A stretch of 64,000 bases of DNA. Source: Labilithrix sp. Its GTDB lineage: Bacteria; Myxococcota_A; Polyangia; Polyangiales; Polyangiaceae. Within the stretch, counting starts at the first letter, position 1; the number at the start of each line of letters is the position of its first letter. Both the position numbers and the translations under genes were made by a program. The notes under the pieces were generated by a model. It made no database searches and was not told the DNA's origin. It was given only the letters and a program-made list of their open reading frames with translations. Positions 8,546 through 17,400 of this stretch are shown here, piece by piece. The stretch is taken from assembly GCA_019637225.1 (NCBI GenBank), contig JAHBWC010000034.1, positions 1 to 64,000 on the forward strand. The letters run 5' to 3'.

Positions 8546-9727
8546 TCAGGCTCGCCGCGCGCGGCGACGGCGGAGGACGAGCACCGTCACGATGCCCCCG
8601 CACGCGGTCGTCAGCATGTCCGAGGGTCCGGGAGCGGTGTCGCAAGAGCAGCCGGAAGCGGGAGCGGGAGCGGGACCGGGAGCGCAGGTCGCAGGGCCAC
8701 CACACACGCACGTGGACCGGCACCGGTACTCTTTCGTGACCTGGTCGTAGGTGCAGCCGTCGTCGAGCCTCGGCGTGGAGCACGAGCTCGGAGAGGAGCA
8801 GTCGATCGCGCAAGCGTCCACCGCGCTTCGGACGGCGGAGTCCAGCGCGTCGCCGCGGCCCTCCGACGTGCTGTCGGGAAGTGGGAGGTAAGACGCGCAC
8901 GTGTAGCCCGCAGCCTCGCCCGCCCTCGCCGGCGGAGGCGCGCCGAAGGAGCACGACGTGTCCGACGCGTTCGTCGACCTCGTGCAGCCGCTCGACGACC
9001 CGGTGGCGTTCGCGCAGGCACGGCGCGCTGCGCTCGCCGCCTTCGACCAGTCCATGTGGTCCGTACCGGGAGCGAAGCCGAAGTAGACGACCTGCCCACC
9101 GGCCCGCGTGTCGCTGCACTTCAGCTGCGTGCTGCACGGGGCGTCTGTGGGCTCTCCACCGTCGGTCACCGGCGCGCCGGCGTCGACGTTGGCGGCGCTC
9201 GCGTCGCTCGAGGCGCCCGCGTCGCTCGAGAGCCCCGCGTCGCTCGAGACCCCCGCGTCCGGCGGAGGCGGAGCGCACACGCACGTAGAGTTGCATCGGA
9301 ACGCCCCACCGACGACGTCCCAAGAGCAGCCGTCGCCCTCTGCCGTCGGGACGGAGCACGTCTCCGCGCACGAGCTCTCGCAGCTCTCGACAGCCGAGGC
9401 CTTCGCGTCGTCCACCGAGCTGGCTGTCGCGAACGAGGTCGCTGCGTCGGAGCAATACGACGCACACCGGTAGCCGCTCGTGTGGCTGCTCATGTCGTAG
9501 GCGTGGCTGCATCCGTTTACGGGCCCGGAGGCCTGCGTGCACGAGCCGCCGCACGTCGCCTGGCACTGGCTCTTCGCGGCCGCCGCAGCGCTCTCCCACG
9601 TGCTCGCGAAGGCGGCGAAGGCGGCGCCCCCTCCGAGCGGCGACGCTGCGCACGTCTCGGCATGCGCGTCGACGGCGAGGAAGAGCGAGAGGACCGAGGC
9701 GCTGAAGAGCACGATGCCACTGCGCAT
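8546..9727 (-). CDS. Cys-rich secreted protein with MYXO-CTERM-type C-terminus
   Basis: A 393-residue exported protein of unknown function. It has a cleavable signal peptide (MRSGIVLF...VDAHAETC). Two similar Cys-rich halves (around residues 40-150 and 190-340) share spaced cysteines, CAS.C/YRC.STCVC segments and tracts of aromatic and Ser residues, separated by an Ala/Ser/Asp-rich linker with a DAG(L/A)SSDAG repeat. The C-terminus has a Cys-containing turn (GCSCDTAPG), a hydrophobic stretch and an Arg-rich tail (RRRRARRA). That is the tripartite layout of MYXO-CTERM proteins, which are cleaved and anchored at the myxobacterial surface. The two halves look like an internal duplication. Confidence 0.82.
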   Translation of the reverse strand: MRSGIVLFSASVLSLFLAVDAHAETCAASPLGGGAAFAAFASTWESAAAAAKSQCQATCGGSCTQASGPVNGCSHAYDMSSHTSGYRCASYCSDAATSFATASSVDDAKASAVESCESSCAETCSVPTAEGDGCSWDVVGGAFRCNSTCVCAPPPPDAGVSSDAGLSSDAGASSDASAANVDAGAPVTDGGEPTDAPCSTQLKCSDTRAGGQVVYFGFAPGTDHMDWSKAASAARRACANATGSSSGCTRSTNASDTSCSFGAPPPARAGEAAGYTCASYLPLPDSTSEGRGDALDSAVRSAVDACAIDCSSPSSCSTPRLDDGCTYDQVTKEYRCRSTCVCGGPATCAPGPAPAPASGCSCDTAPGPSDMLTTACGGIVTVLVLRRRRARRA

Positions 9728-9797
9728 GTCTCGGAGGAACGGCCACGCTCGGCGATCGTCTAGGCCCGCGCGCGCGAAACGCGTCTGGCCTAACGCT

Positions 9798-9850
9798 GCC
9801 TAAGACGAGCGCCCTGCGTTGCGTTGCGGTGCGTTGCGTTTCGCTGCGTG
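9798..9850. repeat. Degenerate TGCGT simple repeat
   Basis: A run built from TGCGT / TGCGTT units lies in the 223-bp divergent region between the MYXO-CTERM gene (minus) and the lipoprotein operon (plus). It has no coding sense. No confident promoter motif was recognised around it. Confidence 0.5.
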
Positions 9851-9950
9851 CGTGAAAGGCGACGGGTCATCGTGCCTCGACGGCAAGCATGCTCTCGCTC
9901 GGCGCGGAAGCTGCGCTTGACGCGAACGTCACGAGCACTAGGGTCGAGGT

Positions 9951-10688
9951 GTGGTCTACGAGCTCAAGTCCTTGCCTGCCGCCGTCGTCGTCGCCTCCCT
10001 CGGGCTGATCGCTGCCGGCTGCAATCCGTCGGGCAGCACCGAGCGCACCGAGCGCTGGGCCAGCACCGAGAACACGAACGTCGCGATCGACTGGGACAAG
10101 GTCAACGAGGCCTACAAGCTCGCCGAAGGTCCGGAGGACCTCGAGAGGCGCGTCAACGAGATCTACCAGGGCAGTGAGGTCATCTCGATCTCGGTCTCCG
10201 ACCTCGACGACAAGACCCAGCTCGTCACCGGCTTCTTCGACAAGAACACGAACGGCGTCGTCGACGACTCGGAGAAGATCTTCACGATCCGGCGCGAGCT
10301 CTCGAGCGAGAGCACCGCGCGCTACCAGACCGTCGGCTACGGCCCGTACTACGGCTACCACTCGCCGTTCCTCAGCATCGCCTCGGGCATGATGATGGGC
10401 TCGATGATGTCGCGGATGTTCATGCCGGGCTACGTGCCGATGTACCAGCAGGCGTACACGACCCCCGGACCACGCGTCGCCGACATGCGGCAGACTCGCT
10501 CGAGCTACCGCGCCGCGAACCCGGGCCAGTTTCAGCGATCGCAGAGCGGTCGCACGTACAATCGCCCGACGACGACGACCCGCGGGCCCCGAAGCGGCGG
10601 CGGCAAGTTCGGCGGCGGCGGCAAGTTCGGCGGCGGCGGCAAGTTCGGCGTGGCGACGAAGGGCCGCGCCGTGCGGCTCGACGCCTGA
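9951..10688 (+). CDS. Lipoprotein with EF-hand-like loop and Gly-rich KFGGG repeats
   Basis: A 245-residue lipoprotein starting at a GTG (9951). The lipobox LIAAGC sits near residue 24. After a charged helical part comes a calcium-loop-like DKNTNGVVDDSEK (about residue 100), matching the DxNxNGxxDxxE pattern of EF-hand/dockerin loops. Next is a Tyr/Met-rich hydrophobic segment (GYGPYYGYH, SGMMMGSMMSRMFM), then Arg/Ser/Thr-rich sequence and three exact repeats of KFGGG (encoded by 15-bp repeats at about 10608-10650). It is the first gene of a three-gene operon with the genes at 10720 and 11235. The role is unknown; an envelope protein that may bind Ca2+ is inference. Confidence 0.8.
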   Translation: MVYELKSLPAAVVVASLGLIAAGCNPSGSTERTERWASTENTNVAIDWDKVNEAYKLAEGPEDLERRVNEIYQGSEVISISVSDLDDKTQLVTGFFDKNTNGVVDDSEKIFTIRRELSSESTARYQTVGYGPYYGYHSPFLSIASGMMMGSMMSRMFMPGYVPMYQQAYTTPGPRVADMRQTRSSYRAANPGQFQRSQSGRTYNRPTTTTRGPRSGGGKFGGGGKFGGGGKFGVATKGRAVRLDA

Positions 10689-10719
10689 GAGCGCTCGGAG
10701 AACGCGTCGGGAACGCTGG

Positions 10720-11238
10720 ATGGTCGCGACAATCGCCGAGCTCCCCTTCCATGAGCGGCCGCTCCTCGAGGTGCTCAACCTCGTCGACGATCGCGCGGCG
10801 CCGGATCCGGACTACGTCGGCTACGGCTGGGCGCGCGCCTCGCGCCTGTGGCTCGTCGAGCCCGACGCGCGCTCCCGCCCCGTCGACGACGCGCTCCTGC
10901 TCGCCCTCCACTGCCCCGACGACGGCGAGGTGCTGGCGAGCGACATCGAGCTCTACTTCGAGCTGCAGGGCCAGGCGCCCGTGACGGTGCTCGCGTCGAC
11001 GTTCTTCGCCCGCTGGCTCCCACGGCTCCCCGAAGACGCGTCCGCGATCGTGCTCGCGCTCTGCAACCCGCACAACGCCTCGCTGCCCCAACCCCAGGCG
11101 ACGCGCCTCCCGCTCCACTTCGCGCACGGTGAGGTCGAGAGCTGGCGAGCTCGTGACGACGGCCGGATCGAGCTGCGCGCCTCGAGCTGGCTACGCGCCG
11201 ACGAATCCATGCTGACACGCGCAAGGGTGCCTTCGTGA
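10720..11238 (+). CDS. Conserved hypothetical soluble protein
   Basis: A 172-residue protein that I do not recognise. It has no signal peptide or membrane segment. It is acidic, alpha/beta in character, with no catalytic motif visible; the only landmark is DPDYVGYGWARASRLWLVEPD near the start. It begins 31 bp after the EF-hand-like lipoprotein. Its TGA overlaps the GTG start of the next gene (GTGA at 11235-11238), so translation of the two is probably coupled. The function presumably lies with that operon. Confidence 0.75.
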   Translation: MVATIAELPFHERPLLEVLNLVDDRAAPDPDYVGYGWARASRLWLVEPDARSRPVDDALLLALHCPDDGEVLASDIELYFELQGQAPVTVLASTFFARWLPRLPEDASAIVLALCNPHNASLPQPQATRLPLHFAHGEVESWRARDDGRIELRASSWLRADESMLTRARVPS

Positions 11239-11759
11239 GCGACGCATTCGAACGCCGGCCTGGCACTGCCATCGACGATGATACGAAGCAGACGTACGTC
11301 GGGCTTTGGATCCTCAAGAAGCTCGATCTGACGCCCGACGACGGAGGGATGCCCTTTCCGGTGGCCCTCCCCGCAGAGCTGTCACCTCTCGACGAGCCGC
11401 TGCAGCAGCTCGCCGTCGACGATCTAGTGCGCATCAACCCGAAGACCGGCTTCTACGATCTGACGAAGAAGGGCATCCACTACCTCGGCGAGGTGATCGA
11501 CGAAGCCTCCGACCTCGTCGATGACCTCGACGAGCTCGAGACCGACGAGGCGATCGCCGAGCTCCGCGCCCGCGGACGCGACGTATTCCGTGCCCGCTTC
11601 CTCTGGGGCTGGTTCGACGGAGAGCTCGACGATCTCGTGCTCTGGCAGGAGCGCCGCGGCCTCAAGCCGGTCGAGCGCCTCTGGGCCTTCTACCTCACCG
11701 GCGACGCGCTCTGGAACGAGCTGGCCCGCGAGCTCGAGGCCTCCGCGCCCGCGACCTAG
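11235..11759 (+). CDS. Conserved hypothetical protein, third gene of operon; a broken copy lies at 14155
   Basis: A 174-residue acidic soluble protein of unknown function, with a GTG start overlapping the preceding stop codon. The C-terminal half contains FRARFLWGWFDGELDDLVLW and a helical segment rich in Glu/Asp/Leu (DDLDELETDEAIAEL). The aromatic motif is retained in a duplicated, damaged fragment 2.5 kb downstream (14155-14360). In both places brnTA sequence is adjacent. No domain assignment is possible by eye; conservation of the motif in the duplicate only shows common descent. Confidence 0.78.
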   Translation: MSDAFERRPGTAIDDDTKQTYVGLWILKKLDLTPDDGGMPFPVALPAELSPLDEPLQQLAVDDLVRINPKTGFYDLTKKGIHYLGEVIDEASDLVDDLDELETDEAIAELRARGRDVFRARFLWGWFDGELDDLVLWQERRGLKPVERLWAFYLTGDALWNELARELEASAPAT

Positions 11760-11779
11760 TACGGGGACGCCATTCGACC

Positions 11780-12066
11780 GGCGCCGACCGAGCGCAACCT
11801 GGTGCCCCCCCTTCCGAGGGAGCGCTTTGGTCGGCCCCGTGTTCCGCGCCTTTCGCACGCCCGTCCTATCTCGTCCTTTCTCACAGCGTCGCCGTTCGGG
11901 CCGGGGTGGCCAGCCGTGCAGCACCGACGAGGCGCCTCCCATCTTCGCTCACCTCGATGATCGTCGTCGCGACCCGGGCCTTCCACGCGATGCCGATGGG
12001 GATCGCCGCTCGGGCTGCACGCGTCATCCACGATGATGGCGAGCGGGCCCGAGAGCGAAGTGACGC
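11780..12066 (-). pseudogene. Decayed brnTA copy (truncated, frameshifted)
   Basis: This stretch is recognisably homologous to the intact brnTA at 13425-14007. Read on the minus strand it gives a brnT core: GPLAIIVDDA, then a frameshift, then IPIGIAWKARVATTIIEVSE and RLVGAARLATP. It continues into a brnA N-terminus (GVRKARNTGPTKAL). The first roughly 25 codons of brnT are missing: similarity stops at about 12066, just before the PPIase gene. Most of brnA is also lost. The copy cannot encode a functional module. Confidence 0.85.
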
Positions 12067-12079
12067 ATCGTCGACGCTC

Positions 12080-13075
12080 TCAGAGGCGTAGGTCGACGTA
12101 GACGTTGCGGCGAAGCTCCTGAAGCCATTGCTTGCGCTGCCGTTCGGTCTCGTCCCTAGATGCGCGCTCCATCATTTGCTCCCGCACCTCTTCGTACGGC
12201 GTGGCGTGAAACTCGGGTGCGCGCTGGATCACGAGGACGGCTTGATTACCCGTCGCATCGGCAAACACGACCGGGTCCGAGATCTGTCCAGCCTCGAGCG
12301 GCTTCGCGGCGTGCGCGAGATCAGGAGACATTGCCGCCCAAGGCATTGCGCCGCGCGATCCGCATTTGGACGTCGGCGACGGCGTCGGCGCGTACTGAGC
12401 GACGAGTTTGCAAAAGTCCTCGCCTCCGCGGGCGCGGTCCACAATCTGCTGGCCGAGTGCCCCACGCGCGAGGATGGTTGCGGCCGGAGCACCAGCGGCG
12501 ATTGGCGGGACGATGATGCGCAGGTCGACTGTCGACTCGGCTACTTCGACAAGCCACTTCGAGTAGGCGAGGTGCGCGTCTCGATCCGTAGTGCGCACAC
12601 GCCCGCGAACTCGGAGCTGCACGAGCTTGCCCTCGAGGATTTGGCGTCGAATCTCTTCGCGATAGTCCTCCTCGGAAAGACCTTGTCGCTCCGCTTCGGC
12701 GATGAGGTCACCGGGAGCGAGCCTGCTTCGCGCCGCCACCTGACGGATCCCGTTGTCGACCTCCTCGGCAGTAACCGACAGGTGCGCTCTGTCAGCGGCC
12801 TGCTCCACGAGCCGGTCATCGATCAGCCGATTCAGCACCTCCTGAAGGACGCGGGGCTCGGCGGCCTGCTCCTCTACGGGGTTCGACGAGGCCGAAGCGA
12901 TCCGTTGCAGGTGCGGTCGCGCGCGATGGCGCAGCTCGGACAGGAGAATCGGGCTCTCCCCGACGACAGCCACGACGCGCTCGGTGATCGACGCATGCGC
13001 CTCTTTCCCCGCGCTGCTGGCGAAGCCGAACGCTCCGACGAGAACGCCAATGGCAAGGCGGTGGACCGAGTGCAT
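12080..13075 (-). CDS. SurA-like periplasmic peptidyl-prolyl isomerase/chaperone
   Basis: A 331-residue exported protein. The signal peptide (first 28 residues or so) is followed by a SurA N-terminal chaperone domain (VVAVVGESPILLSELRHR, then VLNRLIDDRLVEQAA and AEEVDNGI), and a single parvulin/PpiC-type rotamase domain (about residues 190-300, including GEDFCKLVAQYAPTPS and AMPWAAMSPDLAHA). The C-terminal helix is basic. SurA-family proteins assist outer-membrane protein folding in the periplasm. With only one parvulin domain it is shorter than E. coli SurA. It is flanked by intact and decayed brnTA copies rather than by the lptD/pdxA neighbours seen in enterobacteria. Confidence 0.9.
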   Translation of the reverse strand: MHSVHRLAIGVLVGAFGFASSAGKEAHASITERVVAVVGESPILLSELRHRARPHLQRIASASSNPVEEQAAEPRVLQEVLNRLIDDRLVEQAADRAHLSVTAEEVDNGIRQVAARSRLAPGDLIAEAERQGLSEEDYREEIRRQILEGKLVQLRVRGRVRTTDRDAHLAYSKWLVEVAESTVDLRIIVPPIAAGAPAATILARGALGQQIVDRARGGEDFCKLVAQYAPTPSPTSKCGSRGAMPWAAMSPDLAHAAKPLEAGQISDPVVFADATGNQAVLVIQRAPEFHATPYEEVREQMMERASRDETERQRKQWLQELRRNVYVDLRL

Positions 13076-13424
13076 CGCTCAAAAGTACCACTCGGACTCA
13101 GGCCCCGCACGCCACTGCCCGCGCCGCCATCGCTCCAAGCACCACGTCACGTGGCGCGCGGCCCCACTCCGCTACGACGAGCAAGCCCGCGCCGCGCTCC
13201 CGCAGGCCCGCCAGCGCGCGCAGAGACCCGCGCGCTCCTCGCGACGAGGTCACCTCGCGACGAACCTGGGTACGGCCAGCGGGCAGACCGCACGAGGCGA
13301 TCGCCGAGCGCGACGACTCCGCGAGCGCGACCTAACCTGCCTCCGCGTCGCGAGGCGCGAGGTCCCGCGCCTGAACGAGCGCGCGAGCGGATGCTCGCCC
13401 CCCCGGCAGCACAACCGTGACAGC
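13076..13424. other. Intergenic stretch with no recognised gene
   Basis: GC-rich sequence between the PPIase start and the end of brnA. Open frames here give Arg/Ala/Pro-rich translations without start signals or family resemblance. It should contain the PPIase promoter, but no convincing -35/-10 pair was seen. Confidence 0.5.
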
Positions 13425-13754
13425 TCAAGCCGCGTCCTCGATCCACGCGAGGATGGCCTGTCGAAGTGCAGCGTGCAGCGTGAGCCCTTCCTTCTTCGCC
13501 CGTACTTCGAGCAGCCTCCAGACGTCGTCCGGGAACCGAACGCTCCGAGGCGTGGTCCCGCCCACCTCTGCGAGCTTCTTCGGTCGGCCCCTCCCGACCT
13601 GAACGGTGATGCCCTCCTTGGCAATGCGCGCCGCATGCGGGTTCCGCCGCACCCGAGCCTTGGAGAAGTCCACCTCGGGGATCTCCTTCAGCGAAGCCTT
13701 GGTCGGCTCCGTGCGCCGCGCCTTCCGCACGCCCTTCCTACTCGCCTTCTTCAT
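13425..13754 (-). CDS. brnA: BrnA-like ribbon-helix-helix antitoxin
   Basis: A 109-residue basic protein encoded directly after, and overlapping by 17 bp, the brnT toxin gene. The C-terminal half (TTPRSVRFPDDVWRLLEV followed by ALRQAILAWI) has the pattern of a ribbon-helix-helix DNA-binding domain. The N-terminal part is the basic toxin-facing region (KKASRKGVRKARRTEPTK). BrnA neutralises BrnT and represses the operon as a complex. The toxin-then-antitoxin gene order is that of Brucella brnTA. The assignment rests on gene order plus RHH character; other RHH antitoxins paired with BrnT are possible. Confidence 0.82.
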   Translation of the reverse strand: MKKASRKGVRKARRTEPTKASLKEIPEVDFSKARVRRNPHAARIAKEGITVQVGRGRPKKLAEVGGTTPRSVRFPDDVWRLLEVRAKKEGLTLHAALRQAILAWIEDAA

Positions 13755-14007
13755 AGCGTCTCCGTTCAGTTCGGGTGGCCAGCCGTGCGCTGACGAGGCG
13801 GATCTCCTCTTCGCTCACCTCGATGAACACCGTGAGGAGAACGCGGGCCTTCCACGAGATGCCGATGAGGACCGCTCGCTCCGGATGCACACCGTCATCC
13901 ACGACGATGGCGAGCGGATCCGAGAACGAAGTGACGGCCTCCTCGAACGACACGCCGTGCTTCTGGCGGTTGAGACGCGCCTTCATCGGGTCCCAGACGT
14001 AGCGCAC
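13738..14007 (-). CDS. brnT: BrnT ribonuclease-fold toxin (type II TA)
   Basis: An 89-residue protein from a GTG start (14007). It shows the family hallmark WDPMKARLNRQKHGVSFEEA, then DPLAIVVDDG, RAVLIGIS, LLTVFIEVSEEEIRLVSAR and a basic RRRYEEG tail. These match BrnT of the RelE/ParE fold, a ribosome-independent ribonuclease that inhibits translation. Length is normal for the family. The longer upstream open frame lacks BrnT homology before residue VRYVWDP, so the GTG is preferred. A palindrome just upstream (14015-14027) is a likely operator. Confidence 0.92.
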   Translation of the reverse strand: MRYVWDPMKARLNRQKHGVSFEEAVTSFSDPLAIVVDDGVHPERAVLIGISWKARVLLTVFIEVSEEEIRLVSARLATRTERRRYEEGE

Positions 14008-14014
14008 AGCACTT

Positions 14015-14027
14015 AGTGTATGACACT
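14015..14027 (-). promoter_or_regulatory. Palindromic operator candidate upstream of brnTA
   Basis: AGTGT-ATG-ACACT is a perfect 5-bp inverted repeat with a 3-bp spacer, 8 bp before the brnT GTG, inside an unusually AT-rich patch (ATGACACTTTATAG). On the minus strand a TATAAAGT lies at its upstream edge and could be a -10 element. Autorepression of brnTA by BrnA binding at the promoter is known; that this palindrome is the site is inference. Confidence 0.5.
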
Positions 14028-14154
14028 TTATAGCGCCCGTCCAAGTGGGCCCGAGCAGAAAGGCGGTCTCCGACAGCTCGCGCCCTCCGCCCGCGGTCAC
14101 GCGAAGAGTCGCTCCGGGAGCTCCAGCGCCGCGAGGCCCAGCCACACAGTGCGA

Positions 14155-14360
14155 AGAGCCGTTCCGTGCCCGCTTCCTCTGGGGCTTCTTCGACGGAGAG
14201 TTCGACGACCTCGTGCTCTGGCAGGAGCGCCGCGGCCTCAAGCCGGTCGAGCGCCTCTGGGGCGCGACTTCGTTGCGCTCGGCGTCGCTCATGCATTCCC
14301 ACGTCACCGTGCACTGACCGGCGACGCAACGCATGAGTCCGCCGCGCTCGCGCGCCTCCA
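14155..14360 (+). pseudogene. Truncated duplicate of the gene at 11235
   Basis: Bases 14156-14260 repeat 11584-11688 with only about four differences by eye, encoding FRARFLWGFFDGEFDDLVLW and the following RRGLKPVERLW. After that the frame is interrupted by about 50 unrelated bases. A weaker match to the gene's end (ACCGGCGACGC) then resumes near 14320. There is no start codon or 5' half, so it cannot make the protein. It sits immediately upstream of, and divergent from, intact brnT. Confidence 0.85.
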
Positions 14361-14439
14361 GAGGCGCATCGGGCGGATGCGCAGATGAACTAATGACCAT
14401 CGATGGCAATGCGCATACGTGCTCGGATCGAACGCGGTC

Positions 14440-17400
14440 ATGAGAGCATCTCGAACCTATTGGATCTGTCTGGTCGTCGCGGCCTCTTGCACCACGCTCG
14501 CTGTGGGATGTAGCGAAGCGAGCTCCGCCACCGAGGACGCGACCGCGGACGCGGGCGCGAACGGGGACGCGGACGGCGACGCGAGCGCCGACTCGACCTC
14601 GCCCCAACCATCGGCGGACGGGTCGACGGAAGATCCCGAGGACGCGTCGCCCGACGCGCCGGGAGGACCGTCGGTTCGCATCGACGGCAAGTGCTACGCG
14701 ATCTGCCAGACGAGCTCCGACCCCGACGGCGATGGATGGGGCTCCGAGAACGGCGCCGCGTGCGTGATGCCCGCGAGCTCGCTCGCCACGTCATCGCCCT
14801 GGTGCGAGACGCCGGTGCCCCAGACCTCCTACGAGGCTCCGTCCCTGAGCGTCAGCGATGAGACGACGAGTGTTGCGGTGATCCCGCGGCCGCCCAAGCT
14901 CGCGCTCGATCCGCCGCACAACTGCCCGCACTCGGCGAGCGGCCTCACGACCTGGAACCCGAGCTGGCTCGGCTCCGACGGCGTCGTCGCGATTCCTCCA
15001 CAGACACGCGTGCTCGTTCACGGCAACGACGACATCCCGGCCGGAACGCTTCTTCGCCAGCTCACGATCCCAGCCTCGAGTGAGCTCATCTTCGCCGATC
15101 AAGCCGCGACCTTTCGCGTGACCGACATCGAGGTCGCGGGCGCGATGCGCCTCGGATCGCCCACCTGCCGGCTTCAGAGCGACATCCGGTTCGAGTTCGA
15201 CACCGACGAGGACGTCAGCAGCGCCGGCGTGCGCTCGGCGATCTACGATCGAATGGGGTTGGGGATCATGGTCGATTCAATGGGCGTGCTCGACGTCTTC
15301 GGCACGCGCCATCAGCCGACGTGGACCCGCCTCGCCGCGACCGCGAACGCCGGCACGAGGCAGCTCGTCTTGGCCGAGTCGGTGGACTGGCAGCCGGGGC
15401 AGAAGCTCATTGTGGCGACGAGCGACCGCTACGACTACCCGATCCGCGATCAGAACGAGGTCCGCACGATCACTTCCATCAACGGCGGCACCACGGTGAC
15501 GATCGACGCGCCGCTCGCTTACCGGCACTACGGCGGCCCGGAGTATCAGGTCGAGGTCGGGCTTCTCTCGCACAACATCCGGTTCGCGACGGCCGACCGC
15601 ATCCTCCAGGCCGCCCCGACCTTCGGCGGCCACATCATGGTGCACTCGAAGACCGCGCGGATCTCGGGAGCCGAGCTCTATGGCCTTGGGCAGCAGAACT
15701 TCATCGGCCGATACCCGATCCACTTCCACCTCTCGGGCGACGTCACTGGGACGTCGTATGTCACCGACAGCAGCATCTGGCGTTCGAACTGGCGGTGCGC
15801 CGTCCTTCACCGCACGGACCATGCGCTGATCTCGCGAAACGTGGCCTACGACGTCTTCGGCCACTGCTACTACCTCGAAGACGGCGTCGAGATGAACAAC
15901 GAGCTGTCGTACAACCTCGCGGTCAAGCCGAAGATTCTCGGCCCGATCGACCAAGCGTCGATCGACGCGCTCAATGGGCCTCCGCAGACCGGCTTCACCT
16001 TGCGCCAGTCGAGCGAGTACGCGCAGCCCGCCGATCGCGCCGCCGCGGGCTTCTACATCAGCAACGGCAACAATCGCATCATCGGCAACGCAGCGTCCGG
16101 CGGCTTCGCCGGCTTTTCGTTCCCGAACCTGCCCAAGGCGATCGGTGGAAGCGCCGAGCGCATCGATCCGATCCTCTACGGCGTCAGTCACTTCGACGGC
16201 AACACCGCCCACAGCGCAGGCTATTTCTGGGGCGACACCGGTTGCGTGTACGCCGGCGGGACGCTCCGCGAAGTCGACGACGGCGGACAGAAGGTGCTCG
16301 AATACACGAGCGGCCGACAGACGGATCCGAACCTCCTACGCCGTACGCCCGAGGTCTTCAACAACACCAAGACCTTCCTCTGCGAAGCGGGGATCACGCA
16401 CTGGGGTAACAGCCCGCGCGCGGTGAACCTCGAGTCGTGGGACAACGGGTTCTTGGCGAAGCTGTTCGGCGCGGCGTCGATTCACGGAGGTCTCTCCGTC
16501 GGCCGAACGGGCAACACGGCCAACCAATCGTCCCGACCGCGCAGCTACTACCAGCGCGGCTTCCAGTTCTACGACACCCGAACGCAGACGATCCTGCGCA
16601 ACGTTGTCTTCCGCAATTACCAGCACGACCCGAATTCGGGGTCCTTGAGCGAGCACGACTCGTGCGCGCTCCTCGGGATGACGCACTCCGACCAGTTCAC
16701 GCCGCAACAGATGAACGCGACCTCCGGGCTCCACTTCGTCAATGTCTCCGAAGGCCAGCGGATCTGCCTTGGCAACTCGGGCACGCTCGCGTCGCGCAAC
16801 TTCAATTTGATCGACAACGACGGAAGCGCGACGTTCATCAACGGCGACGGCTTGCCGGCCGGCCCTCGCCTCGTCGGCTCCGGTTACTCCGACGCGTGGA
16901 GAACCTCGAGCGCATGTGTGCATCACGACGCGTGGGGCCTCTGGATCTGCCCCCTCGACGCGCCTCATGCGGTGGCGTCGGTCGGCACCGTCCCCAACGC
17001 GAACGTGCAGGTCCAGCTCTACGGCATCGACAACACGTGCAGGGGAACCAATCACTACTCGGCCGTCGAATACATCGACGCGCAGATCACCGCCCCCTCC
17101 GGCACCGGCTGGCACCACGTGTTTCCCGGAGGCGTCCCGCCGACCTTCGACGTCCAGACGTTGCAGGTGCCGGCCAACAGCTTCGTCGTCTTGTCGTTCA
17201 CGCTACCGCCAAGCGTGACCTGCTCGGTCGCCGGCTGGAGCGCTTCGAGCAGCCTCACCTCACTCCTGGCGTCGACCGGCGCGACCTACACGACGGCGCA
17301 GAACACCTGCTTCATCCGCATCCCACCGACCAATCTCGGGAGCTTCACCGCGTCGGGGCTGAGCGTTGCGAACATGACCTGGAGGGGCAATCCGTCCCCA

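Noticed and set aside
8546..9727. Alternative 422-residue frame (8478-9746) on the same strand
   Set aside because: Lacks a signal peptide and has Arg-rich composition; the chosen frame has a clear signal and MYXO-CTERM tail.
13738..14607. 289-residue extension of brnT
   Set aside because: Residues before VRYVWDP are Arg-rich with no BrnT homology, and they run across the palindromic operator and the duplicated fragment.
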